Positions 1 to 8,088 are shown, counted from the stretch's first letter. The stretch is DNA of 64,000 nucleotides from Herpetosiphon geysericola (GCF_001306135.1 NZ_LGKP01000026.1:1-64000), one strand, 5' to 3'. Numbers and translations: made by a program. The notes: generated by a model not told the origin, from the sequence alone.

Positions 1-192
1 CGACCAACACCGCAACGGCCACGTCGACCGAATTGCCAACTGTGACCGCGACCAACACCGCAACGGCCACGTCGACCGAATTGCCAACTGTGACCGCGAC
101 CAACACCGCAACGGCCACGTCGACCGAATTGCCAACTGTGACCGCGACCAACACCGCAACGGCCACGTCGACCGATGTGCCAACTGCGACCG
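1..192 (+). repeat. 48-bp tandem repeat inside coding sequence
   Basis: A 48-bp unit starting cgaccaacaccgcaacggcc repeats at 1, 49, 97 and 145. The first three copies are identical and the fourth diverges near its end. The array enters from outside the window, so total copy number is unknown. It encodes the 16-residue peptide repeat of the preceding entry. Perfect identity points to recent expansion, and copy number may vary between strains. Confidence 0.9.
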
Positions 193-290
193 CGACCAAC
201 ACTGCAACGGCGACCGCGACAAATACGGCTACGGCGACCACGACTACTGCACTGTGGCGCTGCTATATACCTTGGGCCGCGGCGAACTAA
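3..290 (+). CDS. C-terminal end of a Thr/Ala-rich repeat secreted protein (5' truncated by window edge)
   Basis: The reading frame is open from the left edge to the TAA at 288-290, so the true start lies outside the window. What remains is a low-complexity tail of 16-residue repeats ([16 protein letters not shown]), encoded by a perfect 48-bp tandem repeat, that ends in the tail [12 protein letters not shown]. The RCC1-like gene just downstream ends almost identically ([11 protein letters not shown]), so the two are probably paralogous secreted proteins in which a Thr-rich stalk joins a globular domain to a conserved terminal tag. Nothing can be said about the missing N-terminal domain. Thr/Pro/Ala stalks of this kind are common in exported bacterial proteins. 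Function is unknown. Confidence 0.75.
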   Translation, partial: TNTATATSTELPTVTATNTATATSTELPTVTATNTATATSTELPTVTATNTATATSTDVPTATATNTATATATNTATATTTTALWRCYIPWAAAN

Positions 291-300
291 GAGCTTAATT

Positions 301-343
301 TGCTGCGATCACTCAGCTTTGGCCTAGCTGAGCGATCGCGGCA
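301..343 (+). terminator. Long hairpin after the first gene
   Basis: CTCAGCT (312-318) pairs with AGCTGAG (326-332) around a 7-nt loop. After one mismatch the stem continues outward for ten more pairs, including one G-T wobble, to 301/343. It begins 10 bases after the stop codon. There is no T run, so it may protect the 3' end rather than act as a classical intrinsic terminator. Confidence 0.55.
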
Positions 344-524
344 GGAATCCACTCCCTAAGCAGCTTTTCGGTTATCACTCCTGACTCAGCGCTAGGAATG
401 CGTGATCCCACTCCTGGATTGGACTAATGGCTCTAGTTCTACGCTGATCCGGACGTATAATTGAGCGATCAGCATTGTTCAGACAATCCGGATTTAGGCA
501 ATGTTGTTGAGGAGCTGTGTGGTT

Positions 525-1853
525 ATGGATCGCATCCACGTTCGTTTTCGTTCGTCAATTCTGTGGTGGCTGATTGGATTGGCGGCGCTGATGCTTGTGC
601 TACCCAAGGCCAATCAGCCAGTGATGGCCGCACCCTTGGTTGATACCTATCTGCGGGTGAGTGCTGGCTCTATACACACCTGTGCGATTAAGACCAGTCG
701 AACGCTGCAATGTTGGGGCGCGAATGACGATAATGAATCAACGCCGCCAACTGGCTCATTTGAAGCAGTGAGTGCTGGCGATGGATTTACCTGTGCTATT
801 CGATCCTCAGATCTCGCGATCCAATGTTGGGGTGCTCCAGATTATGGGATTCTGAATCCACCAAGCGGCAGATTTAGCGCGCTTGAGGCTGGTTCGTTTC
901 ATAGTTGCGCGATTAAGCTTGATAAAACTTTAGCCTGTTGGGGCGGGAATGTTGATCCATGGGAAAGTGCACCGCAAGGTCTGTATACAAAAGTGAGCGT
1001 TGGCCAAGCCTATGCTTGTGCAATTGATACTGCGCAAGCACTCCACTGTTGGGAAAATGGCTGGGATGTATTCGTCCCGCCGCCTGCTGGGAGCTATCGC
1101 GATGTGAGTGTTGGCTATAGTTCTGCTTGTGCACTAGCAACTGATAATAGGATCAGCTGTTGGAATTACTCGACATTCTCCGATTTGCCTGCACCGCCCA
1201 ATGGCTCATTTAGCCAGCTTAGCATTGGGGGCTATCATGGCTGTGGCATCGTTAGTAATACGACAATTGCCCATTGCTGGGGGTATTTTGCTGCGGCAAT
1301 TGTGCCAGCTGGTACGTTTAGCCAAATCAGTTCTGGATATGGCCATACCTGCGCAATCAAGGGTGATCGCCGGATTTTGTGTTGGGGCGACAATAGTTAT
1401 GGCCAACTGAATGTACCAATTGAAAGCACGCCAACCCCGCGCGTAACCGCAACCAGTACACCTTTGCCCACAGCCACTGCAACCGTAACCGCAAACAACA
1501 CAGCAACCGCGACCGCTGAACCAACAGCGACCGCAACAAATACGGAAATTGTGATCGCAACCGACGAACCGACCGCAACCGCGACCGTGACTGACGAACC
1601 AACGGCAACCGATGTACCAACGGCGACTATAACCGCAACAAATACTGCAACGGCGACTGATGTGCCAACGGCGACCGCGACTGATATGCCAACGGTGACT
1701 GCAACAAATACAGCGACTGCGACTGACGAACCGACGGCAACTGATGTGCCCACCGTGACCAATACTGCAACGGCGACCGCGACCATGCCAACAGCAACCG
1801 CGACCACAACTCCCTTAGTGTGGCGCTGTTACATTCCTTGGGCAGCGAACTAA
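525..1853 (+). CDS. Secreted RCC1-like repeat protein with Thr-rich C-terminal stalk
   Basis: The 442-residue product starts at ATG 525, behind GAGGAG at 509-514; an in-frame ATG at 501 lacks such a site. An N-terminal hydrophobic segment (about residues 10-28) followed by a cleavage-like VMAAP indicates export. Residues 40-300 carry about seven repeats of the pattern VSAGxxxTCAIxxxxxLxCWG, which matches RCC1/BLIP-II-type beta-propeller blades; the paired Cys per blade suggests disulfides outside the cytoplasm. From about residue 300 the chain becomes Thr/Ala/Pro-rich and ends [11 protein letters not shown], the same tail as the truncated neighbour. Propellers of this type usually mediate binding. 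The ligand is unknown. Confidence 0.8.
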   Translation: MDRIHVRFRSSILWWLIGLAALMLVLPKANQPVMAAPLVDTYLRVSAGSIHTCAIKTSRTLQCWGANDDNESTPPTGSFEAVSAGDGFTCAIRSSDLAIQCWGAPDYGILNPPSGRFSALEAGSFHSCAIKLDKTLACWGGNVDPWESAPQGLYTKVSVGQAYACAIDTAQALHCWENGWDVFVPPPAGSYRDVSVGYSSACALATDNRISCWNYSTFSDLPAPPNGSFSQLSIGGYHGCGIVSNTTIAHCWGYFAAAIVPAGTFSQISSGYGHTCAIKGDRRILCWGDNSYGQLNVPIESTPTPRVTATSTPLPTATATVTANNTATATAEPTATATNTEIVIATDEPTATATVTDEPTATDVPTATITATNTATATDVPTATATDMPTVTATNTATATDEPTATDVPTVTNTATATATMPTATATTTPLVWRCYIPWAAN

Positions 1854-1859
1854 AACTGC

Positions 1860-1894
1860 AATGCCATGCTCCTAGACAGTTGGAGCATGGCATT
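1860..1894. terminator. Bidirectional terminator hairpin
   Basis: A perfect 13-bp stem (1860-1872 with 1882-1894) has a 9-nt loop. It sits between the convergent ends of the RCC1-like gene and the DoxX-like gene and can serve both. Confidence 0.75.
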
Positions 1895-1911
1895 GGCTAT
1901 GATTTAGTTGG

Positions 1912-2319
1912 TTAGGCGTTAATATTGCGAACTGGGAAAATTGCGCGGAGCCGTTCATCGCTCAGATACAGGCCACCCCACAACAAGCCCCCAATGATGA
2001 TTGGAAAGATCAACGAGAATAGCGGATCGCCGATCCGCACATGGCTGGCGATTGCCCCACCAAGATAGCCAGTAAGCAGAACCGCCCCCAGGACGGCGGT
2101 GCGGGGAATTGCATACACGATGGTACAGACAATCAGTAGCAACCCCAAGCTTAAGGCAATGCCCTCAGGGTAGCCCAGTGCCGCGAACGATTCAGCAACC
2201 GGAGCTGGATTAAAAAGCTTGTAGCTGCCATCAAAAAGCAGGAATAGAATTGGTAACCCACGCATGATCCTGCTGGCCCACAGGCTGGTTTTTGAGCTGG
2301 TTGCGGTTAGCTTTGTCAT
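1912..2319 (-). CDS. DoxX-like integral membrane protein
   Basis: The 135-residue product has four predicted membrane segments (GLPILFLLFDGSYKLFNP, an Ala/Leu-rich second helix, AVLGAVLLTGYLGGAIASH, and a C-terminal helix). The layout and the G-YLGGAIA-H pattern fit the DoxX-like (DoxX_2) family. The start at 2319 is supported by GGAG 6 bases upstream; a longer in-frame extension runs back into the preceding gene. It is the last gene of a leftward operon after the ArsR regulator and AHSA1-domain genes, separated by 46 bases. DoxX-like proteins are poorly characterised quinone- or redox-associated membrane proteins, and the specific role here is unknown. Confidence 0.75.
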   Translation of the reverse strand: MTKLTATSSKTSLWASRIMRGLPILFLLFDGSYKLFNPAPVAESFAALGYPEGIALSLGLLLIVCTIVYAIPRTAVLGAVLLTGYLGGAIASHVRIGDPLFSLIFPIIIGGLLWGGLYLSDERLRAIFPVRNINA

Positions 2320-2365
2320 GAATTCTCCATTCCACGAAGCTAAACCAAACGTTGTGGCCGCCGAA

Positions 2366-2875
2366 TTAGGCTTCGACTGCCGCTTGTTCAAGCAATTCGA
2401 GCGCAACTGCTTCAAGCATTGCCAGCGCGCTTTGCATGCCCGATTCCATACCTGAATTGACATGCCCATCGCGATGCTCTTGGCAGCTATGTTGCACCAG
2501 CAGGGTCAAGTTTGAGCCACCTTCGCGATCGGTGAAGCTTAAGCTATTAAGGGCTTCGCCATCGGGCATGGCTTCGTACACTTCGGTGCAAACCAGCCGC
2601 TCATTGGGGATAAGTTCGCGATATTCGCCATGAAATGCCACTTCAAAGCCAGTGTCTGTAACCGTGACCCAACGCCACATGCCGCCAATTTTCAAATCAA
2701 TATCAGCGATAGTGACCGTGCCATGGCCTGCTGACCACCAGCGTTTCACCAGTTCAGGCGTAGTCCAAGCCCGATACACCAGCTCCTTGGGCACATTAAA
2801 ATCACGGCTAATTTGAATTTGGGTGTCGGTTGGCAGTGTAACCACTGCTGAATGTTTGTTGACAAGCGTTGGCAT
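2366..2875 (-). CDS. SRPBCC/AHSA1-domain protein
   Basis: The 169-residue product matches the Activator-of-Hsp90-ATPase-1-like SRPBCC family. It has the typical opening IQISRDFNVPKELVYRAWTT with PELVKRWW, then GGMWRW and YRELIPNERLVCTE, and a final long helix. This helix-grip fold forms a hydrophobic ligand pocket. The start (ATG 2875) lies 3 bases past the regulator stop, with GGAGG overlapping the regulator end, so translation is probably coupled. ArsR-AHSA1-DoxX gene trios are common in bacteria; the regulator probably controls this protein, but no ligand can be named. Confidence 0.85.
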   Translation of the reverse strand: MPTLVNKHSAVVTLPTDTQIQISRDFNVPKELVYRAWTTPELVKRWWSAGHGTVTIADIDLKIGGMWRWVTVTDTGFEVAFHGEYRELIPNERLVCTEVYEAMPDGEALNSLSFTDREGGSNLTLLVQHSCQEHRDGHVNSGMESGMQSALAMLEAVALELLEQAAVEA

Positions 2876-2878
2876 GGG

Positions 2879-3214
2879 TTAATCCTCCTGATCATCCAAT
2901 TCTTCGAGCAAATCATCCAAGGCATCAAAGCGGTCGTTCCACATTTGTTCGTAGCGCCGAATCCAATCGTGGACTGGTTTGAGCGCCCGCCCATTTAATC
3001 GGTAGTGGCGTTGCCGGCCATCATCGCGCACGAGCACCAGCCCGACTTCACGCAAGACATGCAGGCGTTTGGATACCTGCGGTTGAGCCAGCCCAAGCTG
3101 CTCAACCAGTTCGTTGACGGAAAGCTCGCCATTCGCGAGCAGGTCGAGAATTTGCCGTCGCCCAGGCTCTGCGATCGCGTTGAATACATCGGTTGTTGTT
3201 GCTGCACGTGCCAT
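2879..3214 (-). CDS. ArsR/SmtB-family winged-helix transcriptional regulator
   Basis: The 111-residue product contains a compact winged-helix domain: FNAIAEPGRRQILDLLANGE, then helix-turn-helix LSVNELVEQLGLAQPQVSKRL and wing VRDDGRQRHYRL. The acidic C-terminus (LDDLLEELDDQED) carries no Cys, so the usual metal-binding Cys sites of arsenic or zinc sensors are absent. I chose ATG 3214 over TTG 3232 because a promoter places the transcription start at this ATG, giving a leaderless mRNA. It heads an operon with the AHSA1 and DoxX-like genes and probably autoregulates. The effector is unknown. Confidence 0.88.
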   Translation of the reverse strand: MARAATTTDVFNAIAEPGRRQILDLLANGELSVNELVEQLGLAQPQVSKRLHVLREVGLVLVRDDGRQRHYRLNGRALKPVHDWIRRYEQMWNDRFDALDDLLEELDDQED

Positions 3215-3220
3215 ATAGTT

Positions 3221-3248
3221 ATTATATGCCAATATGGGAATATATCAA
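3221..3248 (-). promoter_or_regulatory. Promoter of the arsR operon, leaderless start
   Basis: On the minus strand TTGATA (3243-3248) and TATAAT (3221-3226) are separated by 16 bases. Six bases after the -10 box comes the ATG at 3214, so transcription should begin at or next to the start codon. No Shine-Dalgarno sequence precedes the ATG, in agreement. The spacer carries AT-rich partial dyads that could be the autoregulatory operator. Confidence 0.65.
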
Positions 3249-3354
3249 GGGGTAATTTGGCTGAATGGGCAAATTGGGCTGATCAAAAATATAAAATGAT
3301 AGAGCAAAGCCTCTTGCCAGTGCCGTAGAAGCGAGGCTGAGGGCGTATGGCCAT

Positions 3355-3993
3355 TTACCGATCGGTTACGCGCTGGTCAACGATTTTAGCAATTGCTACG
3401 ACGTTTGGCCCCTCGCATAATTCAAGTAATTCACCTGGTTGTAGCCACGCCTCTGTGCATGGTTCTTCAATAATCAAAGCGCATTGTTGGGCATAGCCTA
3501 TGTGGGTTTGTTGATCATATTCGAGGTTCATGATCCGAATACTCCAAAGATACTGTGGATAGCGCTGCCAACGAAAATTAATCCACATCGTTTCAAATAT
3601 GGGGTGTCTACGTCCGCCAAGATGGGCAGGAATCATCATAAATTCAATGTTAATTGAAGCATTCATTGATTCCTCGTCGTTCGTTATGCGTGAGTCGGTT
3701 ATTTTGCCAACTGCTAGAACATTGTAACCATCGAGCATTTCGATGCGTGCGCCTTGTTGCAGCGAGTCATTTGGTAATGGATCATGGGTTAATAAGCGAC
3801 AGATTGCGAAGCCTTCGCGTGTGCTTGGATCATATTCAAACTTAATACACTTAATATCACGTCTTTCTGCGATATAGGTTTTAATATTGCGTTGCCAACG
3901 AATGCTAAGACTCATATTATTCCACGGTGGCCCACTATGTCCACCAAAGTGTTTGGGAATCCAAAAAAAGTCAATTGAAATCAAAATTGCCAT
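3355..3993 (-). CDS. Tandem EF-Tu domain-III-like protein
   Basis: The 212-residue product is an internal duplication: residues 1-100 and 110-212 share a pattern of I-(D/E)-F-x-x-I-P-x-H-x-GG, then P, an aromatic and W-Q-R, then G-(F/Y)-A, and close with V-(L/V)-A-x-x-KI-x-(D)-x-R. This resembles the C-terminal beta-barrel (domain III) of EF-Tu, where EGGR-x-x-P-x-F and a final REGGRTVGAG-x-V occupy the same places. No GTPase domain is present. A single-module relative lies at 9783-10100. The start at 3993 has AAGGAGA 8 bases upstream. The local base composition is AT-richer than the neighbours. Function is unknown; the fold call is inference from motif spacing. Confidence 0.55.
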   Translation of the reverse strand: MAILISIDFFWIPKHFGGHSGPPWNNMSLSIRWQRNIKTYIAERRDIKCIKFEYDPSTREGFAICRLLTHDPLPNDSLQQGARIEMLDGYNVLAVGKITDSRITNDEESMNASINIEFMMIPAHLGGRRHPIFETMWINFRWQRYPQYLWSIRIMNLEYDQQTHIGYAQQCALIIEEPCTEAWLQPGELLELCEGPNVVAIAKIVDQRVTDR

Positions 3994-4122
3994 CGATTGT
4001 TTCTCCTTACGAGGATTTAATTCTGCTCTACTATACTGGGCTTTGTGGCTCAAAGTTCGGCTATGCTCTGCTTTGGTGTATCCTAGTGGCGCACAATTGT
4101 TTGTCGCAGCAAAGGAATGAGG

Positions 4123-5097
4123 ATGAATTTAGCCGAGCCAGTTGATGATCACGCGCACTATCGCGCCGTTTGTAGCTTGATTGAAGCCGATTTGGCGGCC
4201 TTGCCCACTGGCTTGGCCGAGGCCTTACAAGCCCAATTCAGCCAATTGAAACAGGGTCGATTTAGCCAGATTGCCGCGCTCTTGCCTTGGTGGTTGCGTG
4301 AGCAGTTTGCGCTTGCCAGGCCAATCTATACGCAGCTTGGTGCGGCCCAACTCTATGGCTGGTGGTATTATTGGGTCCAAGATAATGTGTTGGATGGCGA
4401 TGCTGAGCCAGCGTTATTGCTTGGCGCGCATTTGGCCTTACTCCGCCAGCTTGAGCTGTATACAGAATTAGGCTTGGCGCAAAGCCCAATCTGGCCGCTA
4501 TTTCGCCAACTGACGCTTGCATCAGCGCTTGGGCATCAGCAGGAATTGGGCTATCGCTTGAGCGAATTGGCAAGTTTGGGTGTGGATCAATTGGCCAATT
4601 TTGAGCAAACAGTCTTGCTGGCACGTGCCCAACCCTTCTTTTTCAACAGCCGTGCTCAGGCTTGGCTGGCTGGGCACGATCCATTTGGCCCAACCGCGAA
4701 TCTGGTTATCGAAACGCTTGAATGTTTGACCTTGGCGCGCCAATTCAGCGATGATGCCAGCGATTGGATCGACGAACTTAAACAGGATAAACTCAACAGT
4801 GTGGCCTGTCGCTTTTTGGTCTATTTGCACCAGCAAGCAGTATTTGATGATTTTAGCCAGTTGACGGCGGCTCAGGTTGCTGGCCAGCAGATTCTGCATG
4901 AAGCATTTTGGCATGAGCTTGAACAAGCAAATCAGGCCTTGATTGCGCAGACCTTAGGCAAATTGCGCGCGGCAAACCTTCAGAGCTTGGCCCAATTGCT
5001 TGATTTGCAAGCCCAAGCCAATCTGGCGCTGTGGGCTAATCACGCAACCTATCGCCAACAATTACGTGGTTTTTTTGGTTTAGCAGCGAGTGAGTAA
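4123..5097 (+). CDS. All-helical protein, possibly class I isoprenoid-synthase fold
   Basis: The 324-residue product is almost entirely helical and rich in Ala, Leu and Gln. Two acidic clusters recall the two Asp-rich motifs of class I isoprenoid synthases: YYWVQDNVLDGD near residue 90 and DDASDWIDELKQDKLNS near residue 210, about the right distance apart. Neither is a canonical DDxxD, so catalysis is doubtful. The start at ATG 4123 is preferred over ATG 4117 because GGA at 4114-4116 is then 6 bases upstream. It is the first gene of a likely three-gene operon with a J-domain protein 6 bases downstream and a small unknown protein. Without structure prediction this remains a hypothetical protein. 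Confidence 0.45.
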   Translation: MNLAEPVDDHAHYRAVCSLIEADLAALPTGLAEALQAQFSQLKQGRFSQIAALLPWWLREQFALARPIYTQLGAAQLYGWWYYWVQDNVLDGDAEPALLLGAHLALLRQLELYTELGLAQSPIWPLFRQLTLASALGHQQELGYRLSELASLGVDQLANFEQTVLLARAQPFFFNSRAQAWLAGHDPFGPTANLVIETLECLTLARQFSDDASDWIDELKQDKLNSVACRFLVYLHQQAVFDDFSQLTAAQVAGQQILHEAFWHELEQANQALIAQTLGKLRAANLQSLAQLLDLQAQANLALWANHATYRQQLRGFFGLAASE

Positions 5098-5103
5098 CGC
5101 TTG

Positions 5104-6087
5104 ATGAAAACACATTACGAGGTTCTTGGGGTTGCCACGAGCGCCGATGCTGCCACGATTGATGCAGCATTTCGCCGTTTGGCACGCCAATATCACCCTG
5201 ATATTAATAAAGCTCCTGATGCTACGGCCTTGATGCAGGCCTTGAATATTGCCTATGGCGTGTTGAAAGATCCTCAAAAGCGCCAAGCTTACGATCGCGA
5301 GTTGAGTGGCCAGCGCGAACAGCCGCGTCAACGCCAACAATCAAGTGGCAATGCGATCAACGATTTGTTTGCGGTAGCTTGGCATGCGGCTCATCCAGCA
5401 GTCTATCTGTACGAAAATCACACAGTTGAAATTGCTGGCAATAGTTTTCGCTTTGATTTTGCCTATCCTGCCCAGAAAATTGGGATTATTTGCCAAGCTT
5501 CGAGCAGCGCCCAAACAACCTGGGCCGATTGGCAGGTGATTCAATTAACCGCCCAGCAAATTTTGAGCAATCCGATGGCGGCGGCAGAATCGGCCTATCA
5601 AGCTTTATCCGAAACCGCCTACGCCAGCACCAATCCTGAGGAATATGCTGCGGCGCAGGCCGAATTGCGTTGGACTGAAGAATGGCTCGAAAAATACGAT
5701 CAAAGTCAAGCCACTGGCGAAGATTTTGAAGATCAAATTCGCGCCAGTCTCGCCCCGCAATACAAGCCAATGCTCGATTTGGCTTTGGTTGGCGGAGTTG
5801 GCGCGATTGTCGCGACGGCTATAGTTGGGGCAGTTATTAATCTGGCGATTGTTGGCTTTATAGCGATGGTTGTGGGCGCGTTGGCGGCTGTGCGCTTTTT
5901 GCCAAGCTTCATTCAGCCATGGTCTGATGACTTGCGAATTAAGGTATTTGGCGGGATTGCTGGGGTTTGTTTGCTCTTGTTGCTGGTCGTGCATGGCGGT
6001 AGTGCCATTGGCTTGGTGGTTGGGGCCAGCCTGATTGGCGGCTTAGTTGGCTATGTCTATGCCATGCGTCAGCAAGCCCAACCATAA
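5104..6087 (+). CDS. J-domain (DnaJ-like) membrane protein
   Basis: The 327-residue product has an N-terminal J domain (residues 3-68: HYEVLGV, AFRRLARQYHPDIN with the catalytic HPD, then DPQKRQAYDRE). This would stimulate an Hsp70 partner at the membrane. The G/F-rich and Cys-rich zinc regions of true DnaJ are missing. A middle soluble region (residues 90-220) of unknown type follows, then three or four hydrophobic helices from about residue 225 to 325. The ATG at 5104 is preferred over TTG 5101. The tight spacing to both neighbours suggests one transcript. It is a specialised J-protein, not the housekeeping DnaJ. Confidence 0.8.
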   Translation: MKTHYEVLGVATSADAATIDAAFRRLARQYHPDINKAPDATALMQALNIAYGVLKDPQKRQAYDRELSGQREQPRQRQQSSGNAINDLFAVAWHAAHPAVYLYENHTVEIAGNSFRFDFAYPAQKIGIICQASSSAQTTWADWQVIQLTAQQILSNPMAAAESAYQALSETAYASTNPEEYAAAQAELRWTEEWLEKYDQSQATGEDFEDQIRASLAPQYKPMLDLALVGGVGAIVATAIVGAVINLAIVGFIAMVVGALAAVRFLPSFIQPWSDDLRIKVFGGIAGVCLLLLLVVHGGSAIGLVVGASLIGGLVGYVYAMRQQAQP

Positions 6088-6100
6088 TAAGAGGTAAGCA

Positions 6101-6541
6101 ATGCTCATGCCGCGCTGTGTGCCTTATCAACGAGTGATTTTGGCAACCACATCTGCCCAACCAAGCTGGCGTTTAAAGCAGACCCTGCTGGAATATGAGC
6201 GCTATGTGCGCCAAATCCCCAATACTGAGCGTTTTGCAATCGTGGGCATGCGCCTAATTCCGCAACCCAATCGTCTGCTTAGCTTTCGCGATTTGGCTAT
6301 GCGCGATGGCAAGTTTTTGGCTTTTGCAGAATTAGATTGGGCGGTGCAGATTATTGGCCAAACCTTGCTCGCTGTTTTGGCTGAGCAGCAAGCCCAAGGG
6401 CGGGTGATTACCGGCTTGCACTGCGATATTACCAGCTGCGTGGTGCATCCGGTTGATTCTGCTGAACGCCATTTTGTGCAAGCGACGAGCAATATTCTGG
6501 CTCGTTGTTTTAACGCCGAGCAGCTTGAGGCGTGCGATTGA
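6101..6541 (+). CDS. Conserved-looking hypothetical protein
   Basis: The 146-residue product is soluble and unrecognised. It begins 13 bases after the J-domain gene with GAGGT 8 bases upstream of the ATG, so it is probably the last gene of the 4123-6541 operon. It has Arg-rich, basic N-terminal and middle regions and a Cys-containing stretch (HCDITSCVVHP) near residue 107. It ends 4 bases before the stop of the opposing WD40 gene. Confidence 0.6.
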   Translation: MLMPRCVPYQRVILATTSAQPSWRLKQTLLEYERYVRQIPNTERFAIVGMRLIPQPNRLLSFRDLAMRDGKFLAFAELDWAVQIIGQTLLAVLAEQQAQGRVITGLHCDITSCVVHPVDSAERHFVQATSNILARCFNAEQLEACD

Positions 6542-6545
6542 GGCG

Positions 6546-7517
6546 CTATGGATGAGCTGCCCACACTTCGATGCCATAATAATAATTTTCAGACTTAGAG
6601 CCAATCGAGATTAACCATTGACCATCATGTGACCAGCTGAGTTCATCGATATGTACATAGTGGCTTTTCAGTGTGGCATAAGCTTGCCATGAATCGCTGT
6701 GCCAGATGCTAATGGTATGGTCGAGATGGCCGATTGCCACCAGTGGCTGGCTTGGATGGATGGCGATCTTGTGGCTTGTGGCGTATGGCATGCGATACTC
6801 TGCCTCTAACTGCTGATTCCATGGATTCCAGCGCTGAACAAGTGACGAATGGTGAATCCCATAATGCTGTGGTTCGGAGCCTGTACATAATAAACTTGCG
6901 CCATCGCTACTCCAAGCAATATCTACAACTGGGCTAAATCGATGCGTAGGCCAGATGGTTGCAACATCACCCTCATCCCAAATGCCTATTGTGCGATCCA
7001 TGCTGCAACTGGCCAAAATCGCTTGCGTCGGATGAAAGGCAAAGCCTAAACTGTGGCCATTATGAACGCTTAGCAGTCGAATTGTGGTTAAATCATTGGC
7101 ATTCCAACGCTTAATATCGCCAAAACTGTCACAAGCAAACTCTTTACCAAGCCGATCACTTTGAATTAATGTTGGGTAGAAGCCATCCCAAGGTTCCATT
7201 GCTGCTTGATCATCATCATAGATTGGGCCTTCGAATAGAACTTGAGGCGACTGGTTTAAACCGTTGACCCAATGCAAAGCCCGATGACCGTACTCATTCG
7301 TACTATAGATGGTTGTGCCATCGCTGCTCCATGTTAGTCCAAAGGCTATCCCTGTGCGGCGGCTGCGATGCTGAGCAGTGCGCGCTAAGCTCGGAATTGC
7401 GATCTCTTGGATGGTTCCATAATCATAGCAGACGGCCATTTTTGGATAGCACTGATTAATTGCCAGATCACGGATGGGCTTGCGTAACGCACTATGAGCA
7501 TAGCAATAAAAATTCAT
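6546..7517 (-). CDS. WD40-repeat protein
   Basis: The 323-residue product consists of WD40 blades: patterns such as IAFGLTWSSDGTTIYSTNEYG, LGFAFHPTQAILASCSMDRT followed by IGIWD, and LSWSHDGQWLISIGS recur with the usual 40-45 residue period, giving about six or seven blades of a beta propeller. No signal peptide or catalytic domain is seen, so it is probably a cytoplasmic scaffold or binding protein. I prefer ATG 7517, with weak AGAG upstream; longer in-frame starts run into the divergent glutaredoxin-like gene and have no ribosome site. Partners are unknown. Confidence 0.75.
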   Translation of the reverse strand: MNFYCYAHSALRKPIRDLAINQCYPKMAVCYDYGTIQEIAIPSLARTAQHRSRRTGIAFGLTWSSDGTTIYSTNEYGHRALHWVNGLNQSPQVLFEGPIYDDDQAAMEPWDGFYPTLIQSDRLGKEFACDSFGDIKRWNANDLTTIRLLSVHNGHSLGFAFHPTQAILASCSMDRTIGIWDEGDVATIWPTHRFSPVVDIAWSSDGASLLCTGSEPQHYGIHHSSLVQRWNPWNQQLEAEYRMPYATSHKIAIHPSQPLVAIGHLDHTISIWHSDSWQAYATLKSHYVHIDELSWSHDGQWLISIGSKSENYYYGIEVWAAHP

Positions 7518-7641
7518 CAAATTCTCTATTAAGCCGCTTGAAATATAACGAGCCTGAGCATAAATACTGATAAACCTAGTGCTTTCGCCACACAATGGGT
7601 TTATCATTGTGTGATGAGTTGTGGCATTATTAAGGAATGTT

Positions 7642-8001
7642 ATGGAAGCGAATCCACCAAATCCCATTCGCATGTATGGCCATGCACGTTGCCCTGCTGT
7701 TCCTCCTGTGCGCGGTATGCTCAATCGAGCTGGAGTTCCATATGTCTATATTAATATTCATAACGATCCAGCGGCGGCGGCACTTGTGCGGCAGATCAAC
7801 CATGGTAATGAAAGTGTTCCAACTTTGATCTTTCCCGATGAAAGTACGCTAACCGAACCAACGACACGCCAGCTGAGGGAGCGGCTCGCGCAATTTGGTT
7901 ATCGTATTCCATGGACTGCCCGCCTGATCGGCCATGGTTGGAAGATTCTGATTGTTGCGGGCGTTGCTTTTGCGATTATCCGCGCTTTAGGCTGGCTTTA
8001 A
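7642..8001 (+). CDS. Glutaredoxin-like protein with C-terminal membrane helix
   Basis: The 119-residue product has a glutaredoxin/thioredoxin-type N-terminal half: IRMYGHARCPAV at the usual active-site position, then YVYINIHND, the cis-Pro motif SVPTLIFPDES, and TTRQLRERLAQFGY. The active site is CPAV, with one Cys only, so a monothiol mechanism or a non-redox role is likely. A single hydrophobic helix (about residues 98-115) anchors the C-terminus. The start is ATG 7642 behind AAGGA at 7632-7636. A second glutaredoxin-like gene at 39747 also has only one active-site Cys. Confidence 0.75.
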   Translation: MEANPPNPIRMYGHARCPAVPPVRGMLNRAGVPYVYINIHNDPAAAALVRQINHGNESVPTLIFPDESTLTEPTTRQLRERLAQFGYRIPWTARLIGHGWKILIVAGVAFAIIRALGWL

Positions 8002-8029
8002 CCGCAGTTGCAATGCTGATCATAAGCTA

Positions 8030-8069
8030 CTCCCCCGCCCATGTTCAATGGCAGCTGTGGCGAGGGGAG
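8030..8069. terminator. Terminator between convergent genes
   Basis: CTCCCCCGCC (8030-8039) pairs with GGCGAGGGGAG (8059-8069), ten pairs with one bulged A, between the ends of the glutaredoxin-like and VOC genes. Confidence 0.55.
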
Positions 8070-8088
8070 CATGGTTTATTTTAGGGTG

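Noticed and set aside
1-192. CRISPR-like array
   Set aside because: The units are contiguous with no spacers and encode an in-frame peptide repeat.
1397-1807. Long Val/Ala-rich minus-strand ORF opposite the Thr-rich stalk
   Set aside because: It is the mirror image of the low-complexity ACC/GCG repeats of the real gene, with no ribosome site and no domain.
7518-7724. N-terminal extension of the WD40 protein
   Set aside because: It overlaps the start of the divergent glutaredoxin-like gene, has no ribosome site, and does not resemble the propeller repeats.
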